Shown: positions 1 to 5,671 of the stretch, piece by piece
Position numbering within the stretch: the first letter of the stretch is position 1
Layout of the letters: every line of letters starts with the position of its first letter
DNA from: an uncultured Bacillota bacterium
Lineage (GTDB): Bacteria; Bacillota_I; Bacilli_A; Erysipelotrichales; Erysipelotrichaceae
Direction of reading: 5' to 3'
Assembly (NCBI GenBank): GCA_937919165.1
Contig: CALFPO010000035.1
Location: 1-9,390, forward strand
Length of the DNA: 9,390 nucleotides
The notes under the pieces: generated by a model
The model's input: the letters and a program-made list of their open reading frames with translations, nothing else
The model's database searches: none
What the model was told of the DNA's origin: nothing
Position numbers and translations under genes: made by a program

Positions 1-93
1 TCACAGGGCTTCAGGCTGACTTTTTAGAACTGTCTACTTTCCGTTGACAAGTTCATCAATGACTATCCTTTCGTTTAGCTATTTATGATGCAA
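1..93. other. Intergenic flank 3' of tpiA, no supported gene
   Basis: This short stretch lies downstream of tpiA. On the minus strand the tpiA frame meets repeated stops and no start with a ribosome site leads out of the window. On the plus strand one frame is open from the left edge to a TGA at 45-47 (14 codons), which could be the tail of a convergent gene, but that length is uninformative. I see no hairpin with a T-tract, so the tpiA terminator is either outside the window or not of the intrinsic type. Confidence 0.4.
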
Positions 94-840
94 CTATTTT
101 GTTGCGTCAATGATTGCCTTGAAGGAATCAATCTTCAATGAAGCACCACCGATCAATGCGCCATCGATATCTTCGCATGACATGTATTCAGCGATGTTTT
201 CAGGCTTTACTGATCCGCCATACTGGATTCTTACTGAATCAGCAGCGAAATCACCAAGCATAGCTCTGATTTCTTCTCTGATGGTCTTGCAGCAGTTCTC
301 GGCAATTTCCATGTTTGCAGACTTGCCGGTGCCGATAGCCCAGATTGGTTCATAAGCGATAACCATCTTGGATACGCACTTCTCGCAAAGATCAGCCAGA
401 CCACCATGAAGCTGCTTCTTCAGCACTTCAGTAGTCTCACCAGCATCGAACTGAGCTTCAGTCTCGCCAATGCACATGATTGGTGTGATGCCAGCATCAA
501 GAAGCTTCTTTACCTTCTTGTTTACAGTCTCATCAGTCTCAGCGAAGTACTGTCTTCTTTCGCTATGGCCAACGATACAGTGAGTAACGCCCATTTCCTG
601 AAGCATTGGAACAGACACTTCACCAGTGAATGCACCAGCATCTTCAAAATGGCAGTTCTCGGCAGCAACAACCAGATTCTTGGCGTTGTCTACGGCAACC
701 TTAAGATCTGTGAATGGTGCGCCGATGCCATATGTAGCATTCTCGCTTACGGCAAATTCATCGACGTTCTTGAAGAAGTCCAATGTCTCTGCCATATTCT
801 TGTTCATTTTCCAGTTTCCTACGATAATAGCTTTTCTCAT
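94..840 (-). CDS. tpiA: Triosephosphate isomerase
   Basis: Cytoplasmic glycolytic enzyme interconverting dihydroxyacetone phosphate and glyceraldehyde 3-phosphate. The 248-residue product begins MRKAIIVGNWKMN, giving the substrate-binding Asn9 and Lys11. The catalytic His92 lies in GHSERR, the catalytic Glu164 in AYEPIWAIGTGK, and the phosphate-binding loops YGGSVKPENI (207-216) and GGASL (231-235) close the TIM barrel. Length is normal for the family. A GTG at 849 would add three residues (MEK), but the GTG lies inside the ribosome site AAGGTGGAG, and the family normally starts MRK-P/A-I, so I take the ATG at 838-840. It follows pgk after 10 bases, and the pgk stop codon contributes to its ribosome site, so translation is probably coupled. 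No terminator is seen after it. Confidence 0.97.
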   Translation of the reverse strand: MRKAIIVGNWKMNKNMAETLDFFKNVDEFAVSENATYGIGAPFTDLKVAVDNAKNLVVAAENCHFEDAGAFTGEVSVPMLQEMGVTHCIVGHSERRQYFAETDETVNKKVKKLLDAGITPIMCIGETEAQFDAGETTEVLKKQLHGGLADLCEKCVSKMVIAYEPIWAIGTGKSANMEIAENCCKTIREEIRAMLGDFAADSVRIQYGGSVKPENIAEYMSCEDIDGALIGGASLKIDSFKAIIDATK

Positions 841-850
841 TTTCTCCACC

Positions 851-2071
851 TTATTTCTCGTTGATGATGTCTACACCTGGCAAGCCGTTGCCCTCAAGGA
901 ATTCAAGGGATGCGCCGCCGCCTGTAGATACATGGCTAACCTGGTCAGCATAGCCCAGCTGCTTGATGGCTGCTGCAGAATCGCCGCCACCGATGATTGT
1001 TGTGCCTTCAGTTTCAGCCAAAGCCTTAGCTACAGCGTTTGTGCCGGCTGCCAGTGTTGGGTTCTCGAATACGCCCATTGGTCCGTTCCATACGACTGTC
1101 TTGGCTTCCTTAACCTTAGCAGCGAACAGTTCAGCTGTCTTAGGTCCGATATCAAGGCCTTCCATATCAGCTGGAATAGCGCATGAATCAACTGCTTCAG
1201 TAGCGATTTCAGCATCGATTGGATCAGGGAAATTAGCTGCAACTACAGTGTCAAGAGGAAGCAGCAGTTCTTTGCCAAGCTCATTAGCCTTGTCCATCAT
1301 CTGCTTGCAGTAGTCAAGCTGCTCGTCATCAACCAATGACTTGCCGATTTCTTTGCCCTGAGCCTTCAGGAATGTATAAGCCATGCCGCCGCCGATGATC
1401 AATGTATCGCACTTTTCCAGAAGGTTAGAGATGACCTTCAGCTTATCAGCAACCTTAGCGCCGCCAAGGATACCTACGAATGGTCTTACAGGATTCTCGA
1501 CTGCATCGCCCAAGAACTTCAGTTCCTTTTCAACCAGGAAGCCTGCAGCTGATGGCAGATGAGTAGGAATGCCTACAGTTGAAGCATGAGCTCTGTGTAC
1601 GGAACCGAATGCATCTTCTACAAACAGGTCGCCTAATGATGCCCAGTATGCGCCCAGTTCAGGATCATTCTTTGATTCGCCCTTTTCATATCTGGTGTTC
1701 TGCATAAGAACGATTTCACCCTCATTCATGTTAGCGATAGCGTTCTCCAGTTCTTCACCCTTTGTTGCGTTAACGAAGATGACCTTAGTCTCAGGAAGAT
1801 GTTCCTGAAGCTTTCTGGCAACGATAGCCATATCATTCTTCTTCTTTGCTGCAGCGATCTCTTCATCTGTCTTCTTATAGTCGATCTTTCCTAAATGAGA
1901 CAGCAAGATAACCTTTGCATTGTTTTCTAGCAGATACTTGATTGTAGGCAAGGCAGCCACAATTCTGTTGTCGTCAGATACTTCGCCATTCTTCAATGGG
2001 GTATTGAAATCGACTCTGACAATGACCTTCTTACCCGCTACGTCTAAATCTGTAACTAGCTTTTTAGCCAT
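851..2071 (-). CDS. pgk: Phosphoglycerate kinase
   Basis: Cytoplasmic enzyme that transfers phosphate from 1,3-bisphosphoglycerate to ADP. The 406-residue product has the two-lobed PGK pattern: RVDFNTPL (19-26), LSHLGK (57-62), the NTRYEKGESKND region (125-136), DAFGSVHRAHAS (153-164), the basic patch GGAKVADKLKVI (203-214), and the C-terminal nucleotide and glycine-rich segments GGGDSAAAIKQLG and STGGGASLEFLEG. The usual SHLGRP is SHLGKI, followed by a Lys/Glu-rich stretch that makes the protein slightly longer than the about 394 residues of Bacillus; I read this as lineage variation. The start is fixed by a near-perfect AGGAGGG seven bases ahead of the ATG. It is the first gene of a pgk-tpiA operon with its own promoter; no gap gene or CggR-type regulator is visible beside it. 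Confidence 0.97.
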   Translation of the reverse strand: MAKKLVTDLDVAGKKVIVRVDFNTPLKNGEVSDDNRIVAALPTIKYLLENNAKVILLSHLGKIDYKKTDEEIAAAKKKNDMAIVARKLQEHLPETKVIFVNATKGEELENAIANMNEGEIVLMQNTRYEKGESKNDPELGAYWASLGDLFVEDAFGSVHRAHASTVGIPTHLPSAAGFLVEKELKFLGDAVENPVRPFVGILGGAKVADKLKVISNLLEKCDTLIIGGGMAYTFLKAQGKEIGKSLVDDEQLDYCKQMMDKANELGKELLLPLDTVVAANFPDPIDAEIATEAVDSCAIPADMEGLDIGPKTAELFAAKVKEAKTVVWNGPMGVFENPTLAAGTNAVAKALAETEGTTIIGGGDSAAAIKQLGYADQVSHVSTGGGASLEFLEGNGLPGVDIINEK

Positions 2072-2098
2072 ATTAAAACCCTCCTAAATTACAACCAA

Positions 2099-2127
2099 AT
2101 TATAGCACTAAGTCCGCTTCAAAAAAA
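2099..2127 (-). promoter_or_regulatory. pgk-tpiA promoter, extended -10
   Basis: Read on the minus strand, TGCTATAAT (2107-2099) is a perfect extended -10 (TGN plus TATAAT). The position 17 bases upstream is the run of seven T that ends the preceding terminator (2127-2121), which matches a -35 only weakly; an extended -10 can function without a good -35. Transcription would start near 2092, leaving a leader of about 20 bases with the AGGAGGG site. No operator is evident. Confidence 0.7.
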
Positions 2128-2155
2128 CCAGATGCTACGCTTCAGCATCTGGTTT
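2121..2155 (-). terminator. Intrinsic terminator of the 46-residue small gene
   Basis: Arms 2144-2155 and 2125-2136 form a perfect 12-base-pair stem (AAACCAGATGCT with AGCATCTGGTTT), loop 2137-2143, followed on the minus strand by seven T (2127-2121). The first arm lies within the last codons of the small gene at 2135-2275 and its TAG stop straddles the loop and second arm, so coding and termination signals overlap. It separates that gene from pgk. Confidence 0.85.
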
Positions 2156-2275
2156 GTCTTCATCTTCGTTTTTCTTCTTCTTGCCTTTTTCTTCAATGCC
2201 ATATTCCTTGCATTTTCTGGCATATTCCTTTTCAGCTTCATTCAATTCTTTCAAAATCTCTTCTAAACTTCTCAT
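2135..2275 (-). CDS. Small highly charged protein, 46 residues, unknown function
   Basis: I do not recognise this protein. It starts MRSLEEILKELNEAEKEY, a stretch likely to form an amphipathic helix (residues 1-25), continues with CKEYGIEEKG and a lysine run (KKKK, 32-35), and ends in an acidic tail NEDEDKPDAEA. There is no signal peptide, membrane segment or metal motif; the only cysteine is Cys22. Support for a real gene: GAGG nine bases before the ATG at 2275, a TGGTAGAAT extended -10 at 2309-2301, and a strong terminator beginning within the last codons. It is divergent from the YigZ-family gene and upstream of pgk but terminated separately from it. The function cannot be inferred from the neighbours. 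Confidence 0.7.
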   Translation of the reverse strand: MRSLEEILKELNEAEKEYARKCKEYGIEEKGKKKKNEDEDKPDAEA

Positions 2276-2294
2276 CTTCTAAAACCTCACAGCA

Positions 2295-2324
2295 TTTCCA
2301 ATTCTACCATAAAAATCATAGAAT
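2295..2324 (+). promoter_or_regulatory. Promoter of the YigZ-family gene, probably leaderless
   Basis: TAGAAT at 2319-2324 matches five of six -10 bases; TTTCCA at 2295-2300 is a 4/6 match to a -35 with an 18-base spacer. Only six bases (AGTATT) separate the -10 from the ATG at 2331, so transcription would begin at or next to the start codon. No purine-rich ribosome site exists in the 25 bases before the ATG. Inference from spacing only. Confidence 0.5.
2301..2309 (-). promoter_or_regulatory. Extended -10 for the 46-residue small gene
   Basis: Minus-strand TGGTAGAAT is an extended -10 (TGN plus TAGAAT). Start would be near 2294, followed by a GTGAGG ribosome site and the ATG at 2275. No good -35 is seen at 16-18 bases. 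It is back to back with the TAGAAT of the divergent gene, so the two promoters share about 30 bases. Confidence 0.5.
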
Positions 2325-2330
2325 AGTATT

Positions 2331-2927
2331 ATGTATGTCAAAGAAGCCACAGATAATGAGATAGTCATCGAAAAGTCCCGTTTCATCTGCTATATGATGC
2401 ATATTGAAGATGAGCCGTCATATAAGGAATACCTGATTTCGATCAGAAAGAAGCACCATGACGCCTCTCATGTATGCAGTGCCCTCATCTGCGGCAACAT
2501 CAGACGCTCAAGCGATGATGGCGAGCCAGCCGGAACTGCTGGAGCGCCAATCCTCAATGTCCTCGAAAAGAAAGGACTGGATCAGACATGCGCCATCGTC
2601 GTAAGATATTTCGGCGGCATCAAGCTTGGTGCTGGAGGTCTCATCAGAGCCTATGGCAATGCCGTAAGTTCCTGCCTTGATAAGGCTATCCTATGTGAAA
2701 ACATATCATATCCAAAATATCGGATCTCCCTTCCCTATGACATCGCCAACAGGCTAGAACGCTATCTGCGCAGCTCAACGATCCTTCTAAACAGCGAATA
2801 TGGCACAGAAATAGCCTATACCTTTGCCATCGACAATCCAGAAAAACTAGATAAGATAAGTGAGATATGCAAAGGCCTAAAGCCGCAATGCATCGGTGAA
2901 GAAACGATCCAGAAAGTGATACAATAA
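2331..2927 (+). CDS. yigZ: YigZ/IMPACT (UPF0029) family protein
   Basis: The 198-residue cytoplasmic protein has the two-domain YigZ/YvyE layout. The N-terminal IMPACT domain (about 1-120) carries EIVIEKSRFIC, the DGEPAGTAGAPIL loop and the family signature VVRYFGGIKLGAGGLIRAYG (about 92-111). The C-terminal ferredoxin-like domain (about 128-198) fits DUF1949. Family members are related to eukaryotic IMPACT; the bacterial role is not settled, with nucleic acid or ribosome-related binding proposed, so I leave the function open. The ATG at 2331 is chosen because the conserved KSRFI motif starts at residue 15 and any later Met would remove it. There is no Shine-Dalgarno site; a -10 hexamer sits six bases before the start. 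The next gene follows after 4 bases. Confidence 0.93.
   Translation: MYVKEATDNEIVIEKSRFICYMMHIEDEPSYKEYLISIRKKHHDASHVCSALICGNIRRSSDDGEPAGTAGAPILNVLEKKGLDQTCAIVVRYFGGIKLGAGGLIRAYGNAVSSCLDKAILCENISYPKYRISLPYDIANRLERYLRSSTILLNSEYGTEIAYTFAIDNPEKLDKISEICKGLKPQCIGEETIQKVIQ
2917..2925 (+). promoter_or_regulatory. Candidate extended -10 ahead of the small membrane protein
   Basis: TGATACAAT is TGN plus a one-mismatch -10 (TACAAT), overlapping the end of the YigZ-family gene. It ends six bases before the ATG at 2932, the same spacing as at the upstream gene, so it could drive a leaderless transcript. It lies in coding sequence and lacks a -35, so chance is quite possible. Confidence 0.3.
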
Positions 2928-2931
2928 AGCC

Positions 2932-3300
2932 ATGCCTAAACAAGACATAATCAGACTCGTATACATCATCCTAGGAGCCAATGTCCTCTTCTTTTTGATC
3001 AAGCTTCTTGTGAAACTTAAGAAGATGGGCAAGAATGCTTCAATGCTAAGCCAACAGGTGGATGGCATCAAGGCAAAGCTCGACAGCATGTCAGAAAAGA
3101 AGGAATACATCGATCATAGTATCTCGACAAGCTACTCCTTCTTTGCGGTCATCTTCGGCATCTATCTGGTCGTCAAGAAAGCCATCAAAGACTACAGAGA
3201 TACCGACGACAAGAAAAAGTCTGTATCAAAGTCTCTATTCAATGGCTATGTCCATCAAGGGTCCATGGCCAAGCAGCTTCTTTCAGGAATCAAGAAATAA
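2932..3300 (+). CDS. Small membrane protein with two helices, unknown function
   Basis: I do not recognise the family. The 122-residue product has a hydrophobic segment at about 6-28 (IIRLVYIILGANVLFFLIKL), then a basic and polar stretch (29-64, LVKLKKMGKNAS to EKKEYIDHS) likely to be helical or coiled, a second hydrophobic segment at about 66-82 (TSYSFFAVIFGIYLVV), and a Lys-rich soluble tail (83-122). No cysteines, catalytic motif or lipobox is visible. By the positive-inside rule both the middle stretch and the tail are basic, so topology is unclear. The ATG at 2932 is the only usable start because an in-frame TGA lies at 2917-2919. It follows the YigZ-family gene by 4 bases with no ribosome site, suggesting reinitiation or a leaderless message, and is followed by a terminator at 3320-3352. 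Confidence 0.75.
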   Translation: MPKQDIIRLVYIILGANVLFFLIKLLVKLKKMGKNASMLSQQVDGIKAKLDSMSEKKEYIDHSISTSYSFFAVIFGIYLVVKKAIKDYRDTDDKKKSVSKSLFNGYVHQGSMAKQLLSGIKK

Positions 3301-3319
3301 CAGTTCTTGTTGCATAGAC

Positions 3320-3352
3320 AAAAAAACGATCTTCATTCGAAGATCGCTTTTT
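3320..3352. terminator. Bidirectional terminator between convergent genes
   Basis: Arms CGATCTTC (3327-3334) and GAAGATCG (3339-3346) form a perfect 8-base-pair stem with loop ATTC, flanked by seven A on the left and a C plus five T on the right. It can end plus-strand transcription from the YigZ-family/membrane protein pair and minus-strand transcription of gpmI, whose stop codon lies three bases beyond. Confidence 0.88.
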
Positions 3353-3354
3353 GT

Positions 3355-4923
3355 TTAGAACATCGATTCGTTCCAACTTTCAGGTATATCAAGCCCCAGA
3401 AGCTTGAAGACGGTTGCGGCGATGTTGGAAAGTCCGAATTCGCCTTCCTTGAGCTTCACATCAGCGTTATAGATGATGAATGGAACCTTATTGAGAGTAT
3501 GGGAAGTCTTTGGCTTCAAAGGATCTTCCTCTTTCTTCTTCTTTTCGTACATCTCATCGGCATTGCCATGGTCAGCAGTCACAACCAGAATGGCGTTATT
3601 CTTTTCGCAGGCATCGACGATTCTCTTGAGATTGAGGTCTACAGATTCTACACCGATGACGGTAGCTTCATAGTTTCCGGTATGGCCAACCATGTCGCCA
3701 TTAGGATAGTTTGTCCTTAGGAACATATATTTGCCTGATTCGATGGCCTCGATCAGCTGATCGGTGATGTCTGATGACTTCATCCAAGGCCTAAGATCGA
3801 AAGTGCACAAATCAGACTTGATCTCTACCCATGTCTCCAGTTCATCAGAGAACTTCTCTGAACGGTTGCCGTTCCAGAAGTAGGTCACATGGCCAAACTT
3901 CTGGGTTTCGGAGATAGCATAGGTCCTGACATTGTTCTTGACCAGGTATTCAGACATGGTCTCCTTGATTGAAGGAGGGCTTACCAGATATCTTGATGGG
4001 ATATGCAGGTCGCCATCATATTCCAGCATGCCGGCATACATGACATCAGGATTCTTTGCCTTTTCGAACTTGTTGAAGTTCTTGTCATCAAAGGCTTTGG
4101 AGATCTCGATGGCTCTATCGCCTCTGAAGTTGAAGTATATTACTGAATCATGATCATTGATGGTTCCTACAGGATCTCCATTATCATCGACGATGACGAA
4201 TTCGTGCAGGTTCTGGTCTGAACAGCCTGTTTCGCTGCGGTATGTCTCGATGGCTTCGGTTGCCGAACTGAACTTGCGTCCGTTTCCTTCCACATGGCAC
4301 ATCCATCCGCGGTGCACCATTTCCCAATCAGCTTCATATCTATCCATAGTGATATACATTCTGCCGCCGCCTGAAGCGATTCTGGCATCGAAGTTATCAT
4401 CATTGAGGGAAGCCATATGATTTTCGATATCGTCTATATAGGTGAGTCCAGAAGTTTCTGGCACATCTCTGCCATCCATCAGGACATGGATTCTTACCTT
4501 CTCGATGCCCTCTGCCTTGGCCTCGGTAATCATGGCCTTGAGGTGTGAGATGTTGGAATGCACATTGCCGTCTGACAATAAGCCAATGAAATGCATAGTG
4601 TGTCCCTTGGCATTCTCAGCTAAAGCCTTCCAGGTATCTGATGCAAAGATAGCCTTTAATTCAATCGATTCATTGACAAGCTTAGCGCCTTGCGAATAGA
4701 TCTGCCCGCAGCCGATGGCGTTATGTCCCACTTCTGAGTTGCCCATATCGTCATCGCTAGGCAATCCCACAGCTGTGCCATGCGCCTTGATGCGTGTATA
4801 GGCGCCATGTTCCTTGAGATAATCTAAAGTTGGGGTATAGGCATTGTTTACGGCATTGCCGAAATCCTTATCGGTATCGCCGATGCCGTCCATTACTACT
4901 AATACTACTGGTCTGTTATTCAT
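3355..4923 (-). CDS. gpmI: 2,3-bisphosphoglycerate-independent phosphoglycerate mutase
   Basis: Cytoplasmic glycolytic enzyme converting 3-phosphoglycerate to 2-phosphoglycerate through a phosphoserine intermediate, normally with two divalent metals. The 522-residue product shows the alkaline-phosphatase-fold metal and catalytic residues: Asp12 in VMDGIG, the nucleophile Ser63 in MGNSEVGH, Asp150-Gly-Arg-Asp, the NFRGDRA segment (265-271), Asp410 and His414 in NGDMVGHTG, Asp451-His452 in TADHGNA, and His475 in TSHT. Segments such as ASGGGRMYITMDRYEADW, YAGMLEYDGDL, PSRYLVSPP and KFGHVTYFWNGNRS resemble plant and trypanosomatid enzymes more than Bacillus GpmI as I recall them. A clear AGGAG lies nine bases before the ATG. 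It is separate from the pgk-tpiA operon and probably has its own promoter at the upp 3' end. Confidence 0.96.
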   Translation of the reverse strand: MNNRPVVLVVMDGIGDTDKDFGNAVNNAYTPTLDYLKEHGAYTRIKAHGTAVGLPSDDDMGNSEVGHNAIGCGQIYSQGAKLVNESIELKAIFASDTWKALAENAKGHTMHFIGLLSDGNVHSNISHLKAMITEAKAEGIEKVRIHVLMDGRDVPETSGLTYIDDIENHMASLNDDNFDARIASGGGRMYITMDRYEADWEMVHRGWMCHVEGNGRKFSSATEAIETYRSETGCSDQNLHEFVIVDDNGDPVGTINDHDSVIYFNFRGDRAIEISKAFDDKNFNKFEKAKNPDVMYAGMLEYDGDLHIPSRYLVSPPSIKETMSEYLVKNNVRTYAISETQKFGHVTYFWNGNRSEKFSDELETWVEIKSDLCTFDLRPWMKSSDITDQLIEAIESGKYMFLRTNYPNGDMVGHTGNYEATVIGVESVDLNLKRIVDACEKNNAILVVTADHGNADEMYEKKKKEEDPLKPKTSHTLNKVPFIIYNADVKLKEGEFGLSNIAATVFKLLGLDIPESWNESMF

Positions 4924-4936
4924 AATAATCGCTCCT

Positions 4937-4965
4937 AAAAAAATGATTGTGGATCAACCACAACC
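4937..4965 (-). terminator. Intrinsic terminator after upp, inside the gpmI leader
   Basis: On the minus strand GGTTGTGG (4965-4958) pairs with CCACAATC (4952-4945, including one G-U pair) around a five-base loop, followed by A then seven T ending at 4937. The AGGAG of gpmI begins directly after the T-run, so read-through, or a start inside the hairpin, is needed for gpmI expression. Confidence 0.65.
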
Positions 4966-4971
4966 ATTATA
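4966..4971 (-). promoter_or_regulatory. Candidate gpmI -10 element
   Basis: Perfect TATAAT on the minus strand, nine bases after the upp stop codon. The -35 region (16-17 bases upstream, inside the upp end) is poor. Start would be near 4959, within the first arm of the upp terminator, giving a gpmI transcript of about 36 leader bases that lacks a complete hairpin. Confidence 0.45.
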
Positions 4972-4980
4972 CAATATTTG

Positions 4981-5601
4981 CTACTTTGTTCCGTATATTC
5001 TGTCGCCGGCATCGCCAAGACCTGGTACGATGTAGCCGATCTCATTGAGATGGTCATCAAGGGCAGCCAGATACAGATCAACATCAGGGTGAGCCTCTTC
5101 GAATGCCTTAACGCCTTCAGGAGCACCTACCAGACAAACCATCTTGACGTTCTTGGCTCCTCTTTTCTTGACCATATTGACAGCTGCGATGGCGCTTCCG
5201 CCTGTTGCCAGCATTGGATCGAGTACCAGCACTTCAGCATCAGGCAGTTCCTTAGGGAATTTGGCGAAATATTCAACTGGTTCAAGTGTTTTCTCATCGC
5301 GGTACAAACCGATAAAGCCAACCTTTGCAGTAGGAATAAGGTCCATGATGCCATTGATGAGGCCCATGCCTGCTCTTAGGATTGGCACCAGAATGACTTC
5401 ACAATCAAGTTCCTGAGTATCACATGGTCCCATTGGTGTAGTGATATGCACATCCTTCAAAGGAAGGTTTCTGCACACTTCATATGCCATAAGCGAAGAT
5501 ATCTCTTCAAGATTCTCTCTGAAATCCTTATGTCCTGTCTCCTTCATACGCATCTGCGTAAGCTTGTGGGTAATAAGTGGATGATTCAAAACTGTAACCA
5601 T
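4981..5601 (-). CDS. upp: Uracil phosphoribosyltransferase
   Basis: Cytoplasmic pyrimidine salvage enzyme making UMP and pyrophosphate from uracil and PRPP. From the chosen start the product has 206 residues. It carries the conserved ILVPILRAGMGL strand and loop (70-81), the PRPP-binding motif VLDPMLATGGSA (126-137) and the C-terminal uracil-binding segment IVPGLGDAGDRIYGT (191-205). An ATG at 5605-5607 is also in frame, but it lies only one base after AAGGAG; the ATG at 5599-5601 is seven bases from that ribosome site and gives the family-like N-terminus MVTVLNHPLI. It is a single-gene unit: a TATAAT promoter and terminator lie upstream, another hairpin downstream. Its pyrophosphate product and the adjacent pyrophosphatase domain are probably neighbours by chance. 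Confidence 0.96.
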   Translation of the reverse strand: MVTVLNHPLITHKLTQMRMKETGHKDFRENLEEISSLMAYEVCRNLPLKDVHITTPMGPCDTQELDCEVILVPILRAGMGLINGIMDLIPTAKVGFIGLYRDEKTLEPVEYFAKFPKELPDAEVLVLDPMLATGGSAIAAVNMVKKRGAKNVKMVCLVGAPEGVKAFEEAHPDVDLYLAALDDHLNEIGYIVPGLGDAGDRIYGTK

Positions 5602-5628
5602 ATTCATTCTCCTTCTTTATTCTTTGCT

Positions 5629-5634
5629 ATTATA
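5629..5634 (-). promoter_or_regulatory. upp -10 element
   Basis: Perfect minus-strand TATAAT one base after the T-run of the lgt-ppaX terminator. The -35 would fall inside the hairpin: GTGTCA at 17 bases or TTGTGT at 19, both weak. Start near 5622 leaves a leader of about 20 bases with AAGGAG. Confidence 0.55.
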
Positions 5635-5635
5635 C

Positions 5636-5667
5636 AAAAAGATTGTGCAAATGACACAATCTTTTTT
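5636..5667. terminator. Terminator of the uvrA-hprK-lgt/ppaX operon
   Basis: Perfect 12-base-pair stem AAAAAGATTGTG (5636-5647) with CACAATCTTTTT (5655-5666) around a seven-base loop, starting four bases beyond the stop codon of the fusion gene. T-runs on both sides make it bidirectional in principle, though only minus-strand transcription is expected here. The upp -10 follows immediately. Confidence 0.88.
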
Positions 5668-5671
5668 AAAA

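Noticed and set aside
44..72. TTGACA at 44-49 as a plus-strand promoter
   Set aside because: No -10-like hexamer lies 16-18 bases downstream, and transcription would run into tpiA antisense.
1..93. Minus-strand peptide-like stretch (LNERIVIDELVNGK) after tpiA
   Set aside because: It is in the tpiA frame but bounded by TAG on both sides with no start or separate ribosome site, so it reads as chance.
841..849. GTG start adding three residues to tpiA
   Set aside because: The GTG is part of the AAGGTGGAG ribosome site, and the family N-terminus starts at the ATG at 838-840.
406..1313. Long plus-strand frames across tpiA and pgk
   Set aside because: They are antisense to clearly conserved genes, have no ribosome sites and encode low-complexity Ser/Ala/Leu-rich products typical of shadow frames.
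2105..2127. TGAAGCGGACTTA near the pgk promoter as a CcpA cre site
   Set aside because: It resembles cre only superficially; the central ARCG spacing after TG is one base short and the right half does not match.
5602..5607. Upstream ATG as the upp start
   Set aside because: It lies one base after AAGGAG, too close for initiation; the next ATG has normal spacing and gives the family-like N-terminus.
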